From positions 1-64,000 of the forward strand of contig NZ_SDMQ01000007.1 of the NCBI RefSeq assembly GCF_004324755.1: a stretch of DNA of 64,000 nucleotides, in the 5' to 3' direction. The position numbers were made by a program, and so were the translations under genes. Origin of the DNA: Propioniciclava sinopodophylli (lineage in GTDB: Bacteria > Actinomycetota > Actinomycetes > Propionibacteriales > Propionibacteriaceae). Positions 33,435-45,390 of the stretch are shown here, piece after piece. The notes beneath the pieces are model-generated. The model did no database searches. It was not told where the DNA came from and saw only the letters and a list, made by a program, of their open reading frames with translations. The stretch's first letter is position 1, and every line of letters begins with the position of its first letter.

Positions 33435-34130
33435 TCAGCCGGCGGTGATCGACCGGATCACAGTCGGCAGGTTCGGACGCCCGGTGCCGTCGCCGTTGCT
33501 GGAGTCGTGGCCCTGGAAGGCCCGGTCAGCGATCACCTGGTTGCCCGCCTCGTCCAGCTTGCCGAAGACCGTGTAGTTGGGCTGGAGGCGGGTGTCGTCG
33601 TAGACGAAGAAGAACTGCGACCCGTTGGTGTCGGGGCCCGAATTGGCCATGGCCAGCACGCCGGCCGGGTAGCCGGTGGTGTGCTCGAGCTCGTCGTCGA
33701 AGCTGTAGCCCGGGCGTCCGGTGCCGGTGCCCGTCGGGTCGCCGCACTGCAGGATGAACATGCCCTGGGTCGAGAGGCGGTGGCACTCCGTGTCGTTGTA
33801 GTAGCCCTGCGCCACGAGGCTCTCGAACGAGTGCACGGTGCAGGGGGCGGCGGCCCGGTCCAGCTCGACGTCGACCTTGGCGTCGCCGAGGTCGATCACC
33901 ATCGAGACGGTGCCCGTGGCGGGCACGTCGGTGCCGTCGGGGGCGTCGACCGGCTTCGCGGGCGTTCCGCCGGGGCGGTACTCGCAGGTGACGGTGCCGG
34001 GCGCAGCCGCGCGGGTCGTGGCGGCGGCCGAGGCCGCGGGCGCCCGGGTGCTCTGCGGGGCGACGGCGCAGCCGGCGGTGGCGAGGACGAGGAGGGCCGC
34101 GGACGTTGCGGCCAGGGCACGGGAAGTCAC
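33435..34130 (-). CDS. cyclophilin-type peptidyl-prolyl isomerase lipoprotein
   Basis: The 231-residue product has a signal peptide ending in the lipobox LATAGC (Cys about residue 21), an Ala/Thr-rich linker and a cyclophilin domain (about 75-231: FESLVAQGYYNDTECHRLST, VLAMANSGPDTNGSQFFFVY, YTVFGKLDEAGNQV). It would be anchored outside the membrane and help fold secreted proteins. The GTG at 34130 was chosen because the signal peptide begins there. It is convergent with the hydrolase gene (3 bp gap) and divergent from the adenosyltransferase. Confidence 0.9.
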   Translation of the reverse strand: MTSRALAATSAALLVLATAGCAVAPQSTRAPAASAAATTRAAAPGTVTCEYRPGGTPAKPVDAPDGTDVPATGTVSMVIDLGDAKVDVELDRAAAPCTVHSFESLVAQGYYNDTECHRLSTQGMFILQCGDPTGTGTGRPGYSFDDELEHTTGYPAGVLAMANSGPDTNGSQFFFVYDDTRLQPNYTVFGKLDEAGNQVIADRAFQGHDSSNGDGTGRPNLPTVIRSITAG

Positions 34131-34157
34131 CCGCCCAACTTCACATAGGGTAGGTGC

Positions 34158-34835
34158 ATGGTCAACTTGACGCGCATCTACACGCGCACCGGCGACGCCG
34201 GCAGCACTCGGCTCTCGGACATGTCCGAGACGCGGAAGACGGACCTGCGGGTCGAGGCGTACGGGCAGGTGGACGAGGCGAACGCCGTCCTCGGCCTGGC
34301 GACGACGCTGGGTGGCCTGCCGGACGCCGTGGTCGCGGCCCTGCGCGAGGTGCAGAACGAGCTGTTCGATCTGGGCGCCGACCTGTCCAACCCGGTTGTC
34401 GCCGAGCCGAAGTGGGAGCCGTTGCGCATCGACCAGTCCAGCATCGACCGCCTGGAGGCGTGGTGCGACGCGTTCGGCGACCCGCTGCCCGACCTGGTCA
34501 GCTTCATCCTGCCCGGCGGCACGCCGGGTGCGGCCTATCTTCACCTGGCCCGCACGGTCGTCCGCCGGGCCGAGCGCGCGGCCTGGGCCGCCGCCGAACA
34601 GTACGGCTTCGAGGTGGGCACCGGTGACGCGCCCGGCGGTGTCAACCCGCTCGCGATCACCTACCTGAACCGGCTCTCGGACCTGCTGTTCATCCTGGGC
34701 CGGGTCGCCAATGTCGACGAGGGTGATGTGCTGTGGGTGCCGGGCAAGGACCGCGCGCCGGTCGGCGAGCGGGCGCAGCGCCAGCGCGAGAAGATCGAGG
34801 CGGCCCAAGCCGACCTGGACTCCCGTCAGCGGTAG
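34158..34835 (+). CDS. cob(I)alamin adenosyltransferase, PduO type
   Basis: This enzyme converts cob(I)alamin plus ATP to adenosylcobalamin, the cofactor of methylmalonyl-CoA mutase. The 225-residue product has RIYTRTGDAGSTRLSD (ATP-binding N-terminus), RVEAYGQVDEANAVLGLA, FILPGGTPGAAYLHLARTVV with the RRAERAA helix, and LAITYLNRLSDLLFILGRVAN. It is longer than the usual ~190 residues because of a charged C-terminal extension (QRQREKIEAAQADLDSRQR). Mycobacteria also carry this gene near the atp operon. Confidence 0.93.
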   Translation: MVNLTRIYTRTGDAGSTRLSDMSETRKTDLRVEAYGQVDEANAVLGLATTLGGLPDAVVAALREVQNELFDLGADLSNPVVAEPKWEPLRIDQSSIDRLEAWCDAFGDPLPDLVSFILPGGTPGAAYLHLARTVVRRAERAAWAAAEQYGFEVGTGDAPGGVNPLAITYLNRLSDLLFILGRVANVDEGDVLWVPGKDRAPVGERAQRQREKIEAAQADLDSRQR

Positions 34836-35266
34836 GTGCTCTTCTCGGGGCCGCCCGGGGCGCCCGCCTCGGTCCAGCTGGAGAAGGCGGTGAGGTCGGG
34901 GCGCGCCATGGCCAGCAGGTAGCCGGCGTTGCGCCCGCCCAACTCGGTCACGACGTGCCCGTCGTACAGTTCTGCGGCCTCGTCGGGTTCCGGGGGCCGG
35001 ACGCGCACGACGCTGGTCTCGTGCCGGTGGAAGGTGATGCGGGGACGCAGGGACAGCGCGAAGACGCGGTACCACTCCAGGTCCTCATCGCGGAAGCGCG
35101 CGACGCCGAGCGTCCACCCCGCGCCCGGGCGCTTGAGGGAGCACTCGAAGACCCTCCCCCGGCCCGCCAGCCAGCGCCGCCGGGCGATGAGCCAAAAGAC
35201 GGGGATGAGGGCGCACACGACCAGCAGGCCGACCACCGTAGCGGTCCAACTCCACCAGTCAGGCAC
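34826..35266 (-). CDS. DUF2550 membrane protein
   Basis: The 146-residue product has one N-terminal helix (WTATVVGLLVVCALIPVFWL), then RRRWLAGRGRVFECSLKRPG and a soluble domain with DLEWYRVFALSLRPR. This is the actinobacterial DUF2550 family, normally found just downstream of atpC (Rv1312-type), exactly as here. Its function is unknown; the constant link to ATP synthase suggests a membrane-energetic or assembly role. The last 10 bp overlap the convergent adenosyltransferase gene. Confidence 0.85.
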   Translation of the reverse strand: MPDWWSWTATVVGLLVVCALIPVFWLIARRRWLAGRGRVFECSLKRPGAGWTLGVARFRDEDLEWYRVFALSLRPRITFHRHETSVVRVRPPEPDEAAELYDGHVVTELGGRNAGYLLAMARPDLTAFSSWTEAGAPGGPEKSTYR

Positions 35267-35286
35267 CCCCAGCCCCGTTCACGTGT

Positions 35287-35706
35287 TCAGTGCCGGCCGG
35301 CCGCCTTCGCGGCCGCCCGTACCTGCGCGCTGGCGCGATGGTAGGACTGCATCGTCTCGGTGCTGACGTCCCCCTTCTCAAGCGCTAGCTGAGCCTGGTT
35401 GAGCTGGCGCTCCGCCTCCGCCTGGTCGATCTCGCCCGCCAGCCGCGCATACGCGTTCAGCAGCGAGACACGGTTCTCGGCCACGGAGAGGAAGCCTCCG
35501 TCCACCGCGATGATCTCGCGGTTTCCGTCGCTCGTGATGACCTCGACGGCTGAGGGCACCAGGACGCCGAAGAACGGCTCGTGGTGGGACAGGATGCCGA
35601 TGTCACCCTCCGTCGTCCGCGCGATGACCTGGTCGGCGTCGCCTTCCCAGATGAGCCCGTCGGCGCTGACCACCTCGACCCGGAGCGGGCTGGAGTCGAA
35701 CGCCAT
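35287..35706 (-). CDS. atpC: ATP synthase epsilon subunit
   Basis: This is the 139-residue epsilon subunit of F1, part of the rotor and an inhibitor of ATP hydrolysis. It shows LRVEVVSADGLIWEGDADQV, GDIGILSHHEPFFGVL and the usual beta-barrel then C-terminal helices. It is longer at the C-terminus than the shortest actinobacterial forms, with both helices present. It is the last atp gene, 2 bp after atpD. Confidence 0.95.
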   Translation of the reverse strand: MAFDSSPLRVEVVSADGLIWEGDADQVIARTTEGDIGILSHHEPFFGVLVPSAVEVITSDGNREIIAVDGGFLSVAENRVSLLNAYARLAGEIDQAEAERQLNQAQLALEKGDVSTETMQSYHRASAQVRAAAKAAGRH

Positions 35707-35708
35707 GC

Positions 35709-38079
<2,371 letters not shown>

Positions 38080-38081
38080 GC

Positions 38082-39719
38082 TCAGCCCTTCTTGATCACG
38101 ATCTTCTCGGCATCGACCTCGTCGTCACCGAGCGCCTTGGCGCCGGGCTGGTCGGCTGCCGGGGCGGCCTTGTCAGAGGCGCGGAAGCCCTCCTTGACCT
38201 TCTTGATCTCGGCGACCACCGCGTTGGCGGTGTCGTCGTCCCACTTCTTCGTCTCGGCGATGGTCGCCAGGATCGGCGTGTTGTGGCGCAGGTGCTCCAG
38301 CAGCTCGCTCTCGAAGCGGAGGACGTCCTCGACGGCGATGTCGTCGAAGTGGCCGTTGGTGCCGGCCCACACGGAGACGACCTGGTCCTCGACCGGGTAC
38401 GGCTGGTACTGGCCCTGGCGCAACAACTCGGTGAGGCGTGCGCCCCGGTCCAGCTGGCGGCGGGAGGCGGCGTCCAGGTCGGACGCGAACATCGCGAACG
38501 CCTGCATGTCGCGGTACTGGGCCAGCGAGATCTTGAGAGTGCCAGCGACACCCTTCATGGCCTTGACCTGGGCGGCACCACCGACGCGGGACACCGAGAT
38601 GCCGACGTCGATCGCGGGGCGCTGGTTGGCGTTGAAGAGGTCGGACTGCAGGAAGATCTGGCCGTCGGTGATCGAGATCACGTTGGTCGGGATGTACGCC
38701 GAGACGTCGTTGGCCTTGGTCTCGATGATCGGCAGGCCGGTCATCGAACCGCCACCCAGCTCGTCGCTCAGCTTGGCGCAGCGCTCCAGCAGGCGGGAGT
38801 GGAGATAGAAGACGTCACCGGGGTACGCCTCGCGGCCCGGGGGACGACGCAGCAGCAGCGACATGGCGCGGTAGGCCTCGGCCTGCTTGGTGAGGTCGTC
38901 GAAGATGATCAGGACGTGCTTTCCCTGGTACATCCAGTGCTGGCCGATCGCAGAGCCCGCGTAAGGCGCGATGTACTTGAAGCCGGCGGGGTCGGACGCC
39001 GGGGCGTGCACGATGGTGGTGTAGTCCATCGCACCGGCCTCCTCCAGCGTCTTGCGCAGGGCCGCGATCGTGGAGCCCTTCTGGCCGATCGCGACGTAGA
39101 TGCAGCGGACCTGCTGCGTCGGGTCACCGGTGGCCCAGTTGGCCTTCTGGTTGATGATCGCGTCGACCGCGATGGCGGTCTTGCCCGTCTTGCGGTCGCC
39201 GATGATGAGCTGGCGCTGGCCGCGGCCGATCGGGATCATGGCGTCGATGGCCTTGATGCCGGTCTGGAGCGGCTCGCGGACCTCCTGGCGGTCCATGACG
39301 CCGGCGGCCTGGAGCTCGAGCGTGCGGCGGTCGGTCACACCTGCCAGCTCGCCGAGGCCGTCGATGGGGTTGCCCATCGCGTCCACGGTGCGGCCGAGGT
39401 AGCCGTCACCCACGGGCACGGAGAGCACCTCGCCGGTGCGGCGCACCTGCGAGCCCTCCTCGATGCCCTCGGATTCGCCCAGCACGACGACACCGATCTC
39501 GCGGACGTCGAGGTTCAGCGCGATGCCGAGCGTGCCGTTGGAGAACTCCAGCAGCTCGTTCGCCATGGCCGAGGGCAGTCCCTCGACGCGCGCGATGCCG
39601 TCACCCGACGTCACGACGGTGCCGACCTCCTCACGGGTGGAGGTGTCCGGCGTGTAGTTGGAAACAAACCGGTCGAGGGCATCCCGAATCTCGTCGGGAC
39701 GAATGGTCAGATCCGCCAT
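38082..39719 (-). CDS. atpA: ATP synthase alpha subunit
   Basis: This is the non-catalytic nucleotide-binding F1 subunit. The 545-residue product shows [15 protein letters not shown] (Walker A, about residue 172), [17 protein letters not shown] (Walker B) and the signature region [20 protein letters not shown]. Its C-terminus ([20 protein letters not shown]) is an Ala/Asp/Lys-rich extension typical of actinobacterial alpha subunits, where it is linked to low ATP hydrolysis in mycobacteria. Confidence 0.98.
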   Translation of the reverse strand: MADLTIRPDEIRDALDRFVSNYTPDTSTREEVGTVVTSGDGIARVEGLPSAMANELLEFSNGTLGIALNLDVREIGVVVLGESEGIEEGSQVRRTGEVLSVPVGDGYLGRTVDAMGNPIDGLGELAGVTDRRTLELQAAGVMDRQEVREPLQTGIKAIDAMIPIGRGQRQLIIGDRKTGKTAIAVDAIINQKANWATGDPTQQVRCIYVAIGQKGSTIAALRKTLEEAGAMDYTTIVHAPASDPAGFKYIAPYAGSAIGQHWMYQGKHVLIIFDDLTKQAEAYRAMSLLLRRPPGREAYPGDVFYLHSRLLERCAKLSDELGGGSMTGLPIIETKANDVSAYIPTNVISITDGQIFLQSDLFNANQRPAIDVGISVSRVGGAAQVKAMKGVAGTLKISLAQYRDMQAFAMFASDLDAASRRQLDRGARLTELLRQGQYQPYPVEDQVVSVWAGTNGHFDDIAVEDVLRFESELLEHLRHNTPILATIAETKKWDDDTANAVVAEIKKVKEGFRASDKAAPAADQPGAKALGDDEVDAEKIVIKKG

Positions 39720-39778
39720 GTCGAATGCGTTCCTTCGCTTGCGTCGCTGCTTGCTTGTGATCAGGTCTGGGTTGGCCG

Positions 39779-40573
39779 TCAGGCCAGCTTGCGCTGTGCG
39801 TCGGTCAGACGCCCAGCCACGGTTCCCTCGATGACCTCGTCACCCAGGGTCACGTGCACACCGCCGATGACACCCGGGTCGAGGACGACTCGCAGGTTCA
39901 CGTCACGGCCAGTTTGGCGGGAGAGTGCGGCCTTGATGCGGGCCTGCTGCTCCTCGGTGAGGGGTCGGGCCACCGTCACGGTCGCCACCGCGCGCTCGCG
40001 CAACTCGGCGGCGGACTTCAGGTAGTCCTCGACGGTGAGGTCGAAGGTGCGCTTCCGTGCGGCCACCGCCCGGCGGGCGAGGCTCGCGACGGTCGGGAGC
40101 ACCCGGCCCTCGATCAGGTCGCCGAGAAGGGCCTGGCGGGCCTCGATCGGCGTCCGACGATCACCGAGCGTGCGGCGCAGCTCGGGGTTGGCGTCCACCA
40201 GGCGCTCGACCTTGAAGAGCTGGTCCTCCAGCTCGTCGAGCTGCCCGGCCTCCTGGGCGACGCGGAGCAGGGCGCGGACGCCCTGGCGCTCCAGCGCCGT
40301 GATGAAGGACCCGGCGGTGCCCCAGCGGACACGCGCGGCCTCCGACAGCACCGCCACCGTGGCCCCGCTGACGCGGTCCCCGAACAGCGACTGCGTGAGC
40401 TGGGACCGCACGGCGTCCGGCGTGGACGGGTCTGTCAGCGCACGGCGGAGGGTGGGCTGGGCGCCCAGTGCCTCCACGACGGCGAACAGCTCGTCGGCCA
40501 GGACCTCGGAAGCAGGTTGCGCGTCCAGGACGGCGTCCAAGGCCTTCAGTCGGGACTCGGCGGCTGCGCTCAT
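39779..40573 (-). CDS. atpH: ATP synthase delta subunit
   Basis: This is the 264-residue peripheral-stalk subunit that joins F1 to b. It is longer than the ~180 residues of E. coli, as usual in actinobacteria, but it is not fused to b as in mycobacteria. The C-terminal family pattern is [20 protein letters not shown] then [15 protein letters not shown]. The ATG overlaps the atpF stop (ATGA at 40570-40573). Confidence 0.94.
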   Translation of the reverse strand: MSAAAESRLKALDAVLDAQPASEVLADELFAVVEALGAQPTLRRALTDPSTPDAVRSQLTQSLFGDRVSGATVAVLSEAARVRWGTAGSFITALERQGVRALLRVAQEAGQLDELEDQLFKVERLVDANPELRRTLGDRRTPIEARQALLGDLIEGRVLPTVASLARRAVAARKRTFDLTVEDYLKSAAELRERAVATVTVARPLTEEQQARIKAALSRQTGRDVNLRVVLDPGVIGGVHVTLGDEVIEGTVAGRLTDAQRKLA

Positions 40574-41109
40574 GCCTGCTCCACCGACTGGGTCTCGAGG
40601 TCGGCGATGAAGCGGTCCACCGTGCGGCGGGCGCGCTCGTCGTCATCCAGTGACTCACCGACGATGCGGCCGGCCAGCGTGATCGCGAGACCACCGATCT
40701 CGGAGCGGAGCGAGTTCACGGCTGCAGCACGCTCGGCCTCGATCTGGGCCTTGGCATTGGCGAGCAGGCGGCTGCTCTCCTCGGTGGCCTGCTGGCGCAT
40801 GTCGGCCACGATCGCAGCACCTTGGGTCTTGGCCTCCTCGCGGATGCGCGAGGCCTCCTCACGGGCGCTGGACAGCTGGGCCTTGTACTCCTCGAGCGCG
40901 GCGGCGGCTTCGGCCTGGGCGGCCTCGGCCTTCTGGATGCCGCCCTGGATGGCGGCCGTGCGCTCGGCGTACGTCTTCTCGAACATCGGCACGACCACCT
41001 TCCACATCACCGCGAGGATGATCAGGAAGAGGACGATGCCGACGTAGAGCTCCTCGGGGTGCTCCGGGAGGAGCGGGCCCAGAGGAGATTCTCCGGCGAG
41101 GGGCAGCAT
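40570..41109 (-). CDS. atpF: ATP synthase b subunit
   Basis: The 179-residue product has one N-terminal membrane helix (LYVGIVLFLIILAVMWKVVV), then FEKTYAERTAAIQGGIQKAE and a long charged coiled coil, as in b subunits. The ATG at 41109 is preceded by TGAGG with 6-base spacing; a GTG at 41121 is possible too. A single atpF gene is present; no b' is seen. Confidence 0.94.
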   Translation of the reverse strand: MLPLAGESPLGPLLPEHPEELYVGIVLFLIILAVMWKVVVPMFEKTYAERTAAIQGGIQKAEAAQAEAAAALEEYKAQLSSAREEASRIREEAKTQGAAIVADMRQQATEESSRLLANAKAQIEAERAAAVNSLRSEIGGLAITLAGRIVGESLDDDERARRTVDRFIADLETQSVEQA

Positions 41110-41122
41110 GGAGGGCCTCACA

Positions 41123-41350
41123 TCAGCTGAGGACGAAGGCGAGGGCGATGCCGATGATGGCGAGCGCCTCGACCACGGCGAAGCCGATCCACGCGGTGCC
41201 CATCATGGCGCCACGGGCCTCGGGCTGACGCGCGGTGCCGTTGATGACCGACGCGAAGATCCAGGCCACACCGAGGGCCGGGCCGAGGGTCGCCAGCGCG
41301 TAGCCGATCATGTTGATCGAGCCGTTGATCTCCAGGAGGGAGAGGAGCAT
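41123..41350 (-). CDS. atpE: ATP synthase c subunit
   Basis: This is the 75-residue rotor-ring subunit with two helices ([40 protein letters not shown]) and a polar loop containing [10 protein letters not shown]. The essential ion-binding Glu is the E of AVVEALAI. The ATG at 41350 has AAAGGAA upstream. No extra polar ligands for Na+ are obvious in the second helix, so H+ is the likely coupling ion (inference). Confidence 0.95.
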   Translation of the reverse strand: MLLSLLEINGSINMIGYALATLGPALGVAWIFASVINGTARQPEARGAMMGTAWIGFAVVEALAIIGIALAFVLS

Positions 41351-41396
41351 GGTTCGTTCCTTTCGGATGGTTTCTTTCTGACGAAAGCTCGTGGGT

Positions 41397-42221
41397 TTAG
41401 TGGTCTTCGGCGATCGCCGAGGACACGTACTGGGCGGTGAGGACGGTGAAGATGTAGGCCTGGATGGAGCCGACCAGCAGCTCCAGGGCAAAGATCGCGA
41501 AGCTGAACAGGATCGACACGACACCGGCGACGTTCAGCAGCGGCACCGGGAAGGCGGTGCCCATCTGGTCGGCCGTGCTCAGCAGCATCGTGCCACCGAC
41601 GACGAACACCACGATGACGAGGTGGCCGGCGAACAGGTTGGCGAACAGACGCAGGCCGAGCGTCAGCGGCCGGACGATGATGTTGGAAAGGAACTCCAGG
41701 GGGATGATCAGCGGCCACAGGAACTTCGGGACGCCTGCGGGGAGCGTCGCGTGCTTGAGGTAGCCGAAGAGGCCGTGCTTCTTGATGCCCGCACCGTTGT
41801 AGACGAGCCACGCCACCAGGGCCAGGCCCCAGGCGAAGCCGATCTTGGAGAAGGTCGGGAACATGAACAGCGCGAACTGGCCGAACAGGTTGTTCACCAG
41901 GATGAAGGAGAACAGCGTCAGCAGCAGCGGCAGATACTTGCGGAACTCAGGGCCCAGGATGTCGCGGGCGATGCCGTTGCGCACGAAGTCGTACGCGAGC
42001 TCACCGAAGGTCTGCTTCTTGCCCGGGACGACCGACTGGCCGCGCGCCATCCACAACCAGAACAGGATCACCAGGACGGCACCGATGACGGCCTGGGCGA
42101 CGTGGTTGTTCACCCAGTCCGGGAGAACTCCCGGGAACAGGGGACGAGAGGCGAAGCTGTGCTCGCCCGGGGGCCATGCGCCGCCCTCCAGCGGAAGGAT
42201 CAGCCCATCAAGCCCACCCAT
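41397..42221 (-). CDS. atpB: ATP synthase a subunit
   Basis: This is the 274-residue membrane subunit that forms the ion half-channels. It has several helices, including the conserved [20 protein letters not shown] segment with the essential Arg, then [14 protein letters not shown], and a C-terminal [20 protein letters not shown]. The ATG at 42221 is preceded by AAGGAGG at good distance, so I prefer it to the upstream in-frame starts at 42308 and 42233. Confidence 0.95.
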   Translation of the reverse strand: MGGLDGLILPLEGGAWPPGEHSFASRPLFPGVLPDWVNNHVAQAVIGAVLVILFWLWMARGQSVVPGKKQTFGELAYDFVRNGIARDILGPEFRKYLPLLLTLFSFILVNNLFGQFALFMFPTFSKIGFAWGLALVAWLVYNGAGIKKHGLFGYLKHATLPAGVPKFLWPLIIPLEFLSNIIVRPLTLGLRLFANLFAGHLVIVVFVVGGTMLLSTADQMGTAFPVPLLNVAGVVSILFSFAIFALELLVGSIQAYIFTVLTAQYVSSAIAEDH

Positions 42222-42347
42222 TGCGCCTCCTTGCATTTCCTTCGCCCGGACAGTCCCCCGGAGCAGGCGCTTGGCGCTCACGACCGGGTGCGTGGAGGAC
42301 TCTAGCAACGGCCCGGGCGCCGAGTCACATTGATGACACCCTGAGAA

Positions 42348-42794
42348 TTACGACGGATCGTCGTAGACGGGCACCCTCATGCGCGAATAGACGAACAGTT
42401 CCAGGACCAGCCAGCCGAGCACCGTGCCCACCACGGCAACGAACAGGGCGACCGGGTCGAGCCACGCCCAGCGCTCTGCGTTCGCCAGCACGGCGGCCAG
42501 GCAGACGCCCAGCAGGCTCACCCGGGTGACGTAGGAGGCGAACCACGCGAACAGGACCACCTTGGGCGAGGCGTCCGCCACCGCCATCTGAACGCCGAGC
42601 GCGATCGTGTAGAAGACGATCGTCACCGCCGCGCCGATGGCGGCCGTGGCGCCGGCGTTCGGGCCGCCGAGGGCGAGGAACAGCCCGACGATGGTCAGCG
42701 CGGCGACGTGTCCCCCGACCAGGCCCGCCTGCAGCAGCTGCTGGGCGCGGCGGACGTGCGGACTGAGCGGACGGCGCCGCCCGGGCTCAGTCAT
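42348..42794 (-). CDS. AtpI-like small membrane protein
   Basis: The 148-residue product has a polar N-terminus (RRPLSPHVRRAQQLLQAG) and four hydrophobic helices, the last pair followed by a short tail. In this position, before atpB, actinobacteria carry AtpI-like proteins that help assemble the c ring or handle Mg2+. Sequence conservation in the family is weak, so the call rests on topology and place. Its ATG overlaps the end of the wecA-like gene by 8 bp. Confidence 0.65.
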   Translation of the reverse strand: MTEPGRRRPLSPHVRRAQQLLQAGLVGGHVAALTIVGLFLALGGPNAGATAAIGAAVTIVFYTIALGVQMAVADASPKVVLFAWFASYVTRVSLLGVCLAAVLANAERWAWLDPVALFVAVVGTVLGWLVLELFVYSRMRVPVYDDPS

Positions 42795-43887
42795 GGAGGG
42801 TCCTCCTGCGGGGGCGGAACGTGAGGAGGGCGGCCACCGTCAGGCCGACCGGCAGGACGAGCGCCGACCACCAGGCGTCCGCGACGCCGATCAGCACGAC
42901 GCCGAACGCGATGACCGCCGACCACAGCCACAGCAGGGCGACGGCCATGCGGTGGGAGTGCCCCAGCTCGAGCATGCGGTGGTGGAGGTGCTGCTTGTCG
43001 GCCTGGTACCACAGGCGCCCGGCCGCGGTGCGCCGGATGTAGGCGGTGACCAGGTCGAGGAACGGCAACGCCATCACGGCGATCGGCAGCAGCAGCGGCA
43101 GGTAGGACGAGATGAGGACGCCTCCGCTCGGGTTCACCCGCGAGGGGTCCAGCTGGCCGGTGAGGCTGATCATCGACGTGGCGAGCAGGAAGCCCAGCAG
43201 CATCGAGCCGGAGTCCCCCATGAACATGCGCGCTCGGTGGATGTTGTGCGGCAGGAAGCCCAGGCACACCCCGACCACGGCGACGGTGAGCAGCGAGCTC
43301 GTCGTGGCGCGGACCAGGTCCTGCTCGTAGCTGAGCAGGTAGGCATACACGAAGAACGCCCCGGCCCCGATGCCGACCACGCCGGCGGCCAGGCCGTCGA
43401 GGCCGTCCATGAGGTTGATGGCGTTCACGCACACCAGGATGACAAAGACGGCCACCGCGATGGAGGCGACGTTGTCGAGGGCGATGATGCGGTCCGGCAG
43501 CGGGATCCAGTAGAACTTCACGCCGTTGAGCACGACGATCCCCGCGGCGAGGGTCTGGCCGGCCAGCTTGGCAATCGCGCCCAACTCGAACAGGTCGTCG
43601 GCCACGCCCACGGTGCAGATCAGCAGCGCCGCCCAGAACACGGCCCAGGCGTCGCGCTGGACCAGCTCGAAGCGGCCCAGCCACGGCAGGTTGGTCGCGA
43701 GGATGAGCGCGGCGGTGGTGCCCGCCAGCATCGCGATCCCGCCGAAGTACGGGATGGGTGTGGTGTGCACGTCGCGGTCGCGCACGAGCGCCACCGCGTT
43801 CCAGCGGAACGCCAACCGCCGCGCCAGGCTCGCCCCGACGTACGTGACGCCGGCGGCGACCAGGAGCACCAGGAGGTATTCGCGCAC
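42787..43887 (-). CDS. polyprenyl-phosphate GlcNAc-1-phosphate transferase (WecA/Rfe type)
   Basis: The 366-residue integral membrane protein (about 10-11 helices) shows the MraY/WecA-family motifs. These are DRDVHTTPIPYFGGIAML near the N-terminus, the acidic DDLFELGAIAKLAGQ, and NAINLMDGLDGLAAGVVGIG. The C-terminal cytosolic loop reads HLHHRMLELGHSHR. It starts synthesis of polyprenyl-linked cell-wall glycans, in mycobacteria the arabinogalactan linker. The same gene lies between sua5 and atp there. GTG start; overlaps the AtpI-like gene. Confidence 0.9.
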   Translation of the reverse strand: MREYLLVLLVAAGVTYVGASLARRLAFRWNAVALVRDRDVHTTPIPYFGGIAMLAGTTAALILATNLPWLGRFELVQRDAWAVFWAALLICTVGVADDLFELGAIAKLAGQTLAAGIVVLNGVKFYWIPLPDRIIALDNVASIAVAVFVILVCVNAINLMDGLDGLAAGVVGIGAGAFFVYAYLLSYEQDLVRATTSSLLTVAVVGVCLGFLPHNIHRARMFMGDSGSMLLGFLLATSMISLTGQLDPSRVNPSGGVLISSYLPLLLPIAVMALPFLDLVTAYIRRTAAGRLWYQADKQHLHHRMLELGHSHRMAVALLWLWSAVIAFGVVLIGVADAWWSALVLPVGLTVAALLTFRPRRRTLHD

Positions 43888-43888
43888 C

Positions 43889-44548
43889 TCAGCCCTCGTG
43901 CGATTCCTCGCTCTGCTCGACCAGGCCGGGGACGGCCTCGTTGAGCTCCTGGACGGTGATGCGGCCGGCGCGCAGGACGCGGGCCCTCGGCCCGGTCAGG
44001 TCGACGATGGTGGACGGCACCGGGCCCGCCATCTCCCCCGCGTCCAGGTACACCGAGCACGCGTCGCCGAGCTGGGCGACGGCGTCCGCGATCGTGAGTG
44101 CGGCGTCGTTCCCGTGCACGTTGGCGCTGCTCACGGCCAGCGGGCCGGTGCGGCGCAGCAGCTCGCGGGTGAACGCGTGGTCGGGCACGCGGACGGCGAT
44201 GGTGTCGCCCCGGTCCCCCAAATCCATGCGCAGGGCGTCGCGAGCGCGCAGGACGACGGTGAGCGCCCCGGGCCAGAACGCCTCGGCCAGCCCGTGCAGG
44301 CGGTCGTCGAGGTCCGTCGCCAGCGCGCGCACCATCGCCACCTCCGCCACGAGCACCGGCGGGGGCAGGTCGCGGCCCCGCTGCTTGGCGTCGAGCAGGC
44401 GCTGCACGGCGGCCCCCGAGGTGGCCTGCGCGCCGACGCCGTAGACGGTGTCGGTCGGCAGCACGATCACCTCGCCGCGGGCCACGGCCTCGGCCGCCGC
44501 CGTGTGGGCCGCCTCGGCGTCCGTGATGTCAAGGACGATGTGGGTCAC
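43889..44548 (-). CDS. threonylcarbamoyl-AMP synthase (Sua5/YwlC/TsaC)
   Basis: This enzyme makes threonylcarbamoyl-AMP from Thr, bicarbonate and ATP for tRNA t6A37. The 219-residue product has GEVIVLPTDTVYGVGAQATS, RDLPPPVLVAEVAMV, FWPGALTVVLRARD, DTIAVRVPDHAFTRELL and PLAVSSANVHGNDAAL. The usual KxR becomes KQRGRDLPPPV. It lacks the long C-terminal Sua5 domain. The GTG at 44548 overlaps the prmC stop (GTGA). Confidence 0.93.
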   Translation of the reverse strand: MTHIVLDITDAEAAHTAAAEAVARGEVIVLPTDTVYGVGAQATSGAAVQRLLDAKQRGRDLPPPVLVAEVAMVRALATDLDDRLHGLAEAFWPGALTVVLRARDALRMDLGDRGDTIAVRVPDHAFTRELLRRTGPLAVSSANVHGNDAALTIADAVAQLGDACSVYLDAGEMAGPVPSTIVDLTGPRARVLRAGRITVQELNEAVPGLVEQSEESHEG

Positions 44549-45390
44549 GGAGCCATCCTGCCACCCCGCCGGGCTGTCACGAACCGTGCCCGCTCGGTGA
44601 AGTCGGGATGGTCGGAGACGGCCGTGAACGATCCCTGGCGCACGAACACCCCCGGCGCCGACTCCTCCTGCACCTCGGCGTGTTCGGCGGCCACCCAGCC
44701 GCCGGGCCGCAGCAGGCGGGCGGCGACGTCGGCGACCACGCGCATGGCGTCCAGCCCGTCGGCGCCCGACACCAGGGCGAGCGTGGGGTCGAAGTCGCGC
44801 ACCTCGGCGGGTACGTCCGCCCAGTGCTCGAGCGGGACGTAGGGGGGGTTGGCCACGACGAAGTCGACGGTGCCGTCCAGGTCGCCGAAGGAGTCGGCCA
44901 TGTCGCCGAGGCGCACGTCGACGTCCAGGCCGGCGAGGTTGCGGACCAGGTAGGCGTGCGCGTCCGGGGAGAGCTCGACGCAGTGGTAGGCGGCGTCCGG
45001 GAACTCCGTCGCGAGCGCCTTGGTGATCGCGCCCGACCCGGCGCACAGCTCGACGACGACGGGGCGGGCCGCCCCTGCCAAGCGCTCCAACACCCAGCCG
45101 GTCATCACCTCGGTCTCCGGGCGCGGGATGAACACGCCGGGGCCGACCTCGAGCTCGACGGTGCGGAACGGCGCCAGGCCGGTCAGGTGCTGCAGCGGCT
45201 CCCCCGCGACGCGCCGCTCGACGAGGGCGTCCAGCCGGGCGCGCTGCGCCTCGTCGGGGGCGCCGGCCAGCAGGAGGCGGCTGGGCTCGGTGCCGAGGAC
45301 GTGTGCCAGCAGGATGCGCGCCTCGTGGGCCGGGACCCGGCGGGACAGCCGCGCGACGAGGGTCGAGGCCGACTCAGGCACCGGCAGCAC
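44545..45390 (-). CDS. prmC: release-factor glutamine methyltransferase
   Basis: PrmC methylates the Gln of the GGQ motif in RF1 and RF2 using SAM. The 281-residue product has an N-terminal helical domain ([20 protein letters not shown]), the linker [15 protein letters not shown] motif [17 protein letters not shown] (usual DLCTGSG varied to ELCAGSG) and the catalytic NPPYVP. It overlaps the end of prfA, its substrate gene, by 17 bp. Confidence 0.95.
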   Translation of the reverse strand: MLPVPESASTLVARLSRRVPAHEARILLAHVLGTEPSRLLLAGAPDEAQRARLDALVERRVAGEPLQHLTGLAPFRTVELEVGPGVFIPRPETEVMTGWVLERLAGAARPVVVELCAGSGAITKALATEFPDAAYHCVELSPDAHAYLVRNLAGLDVDVRLGDMADSFGDLDGTVDFVVANPPYVPLEHWADVPAEVRDFDPTLALVSGADGLDAMRVVADVAARLLRPGGWVAAEHAEVQEESAPGVFVRQGSFTAVSDHPDFTERARFVTARRGGRMAP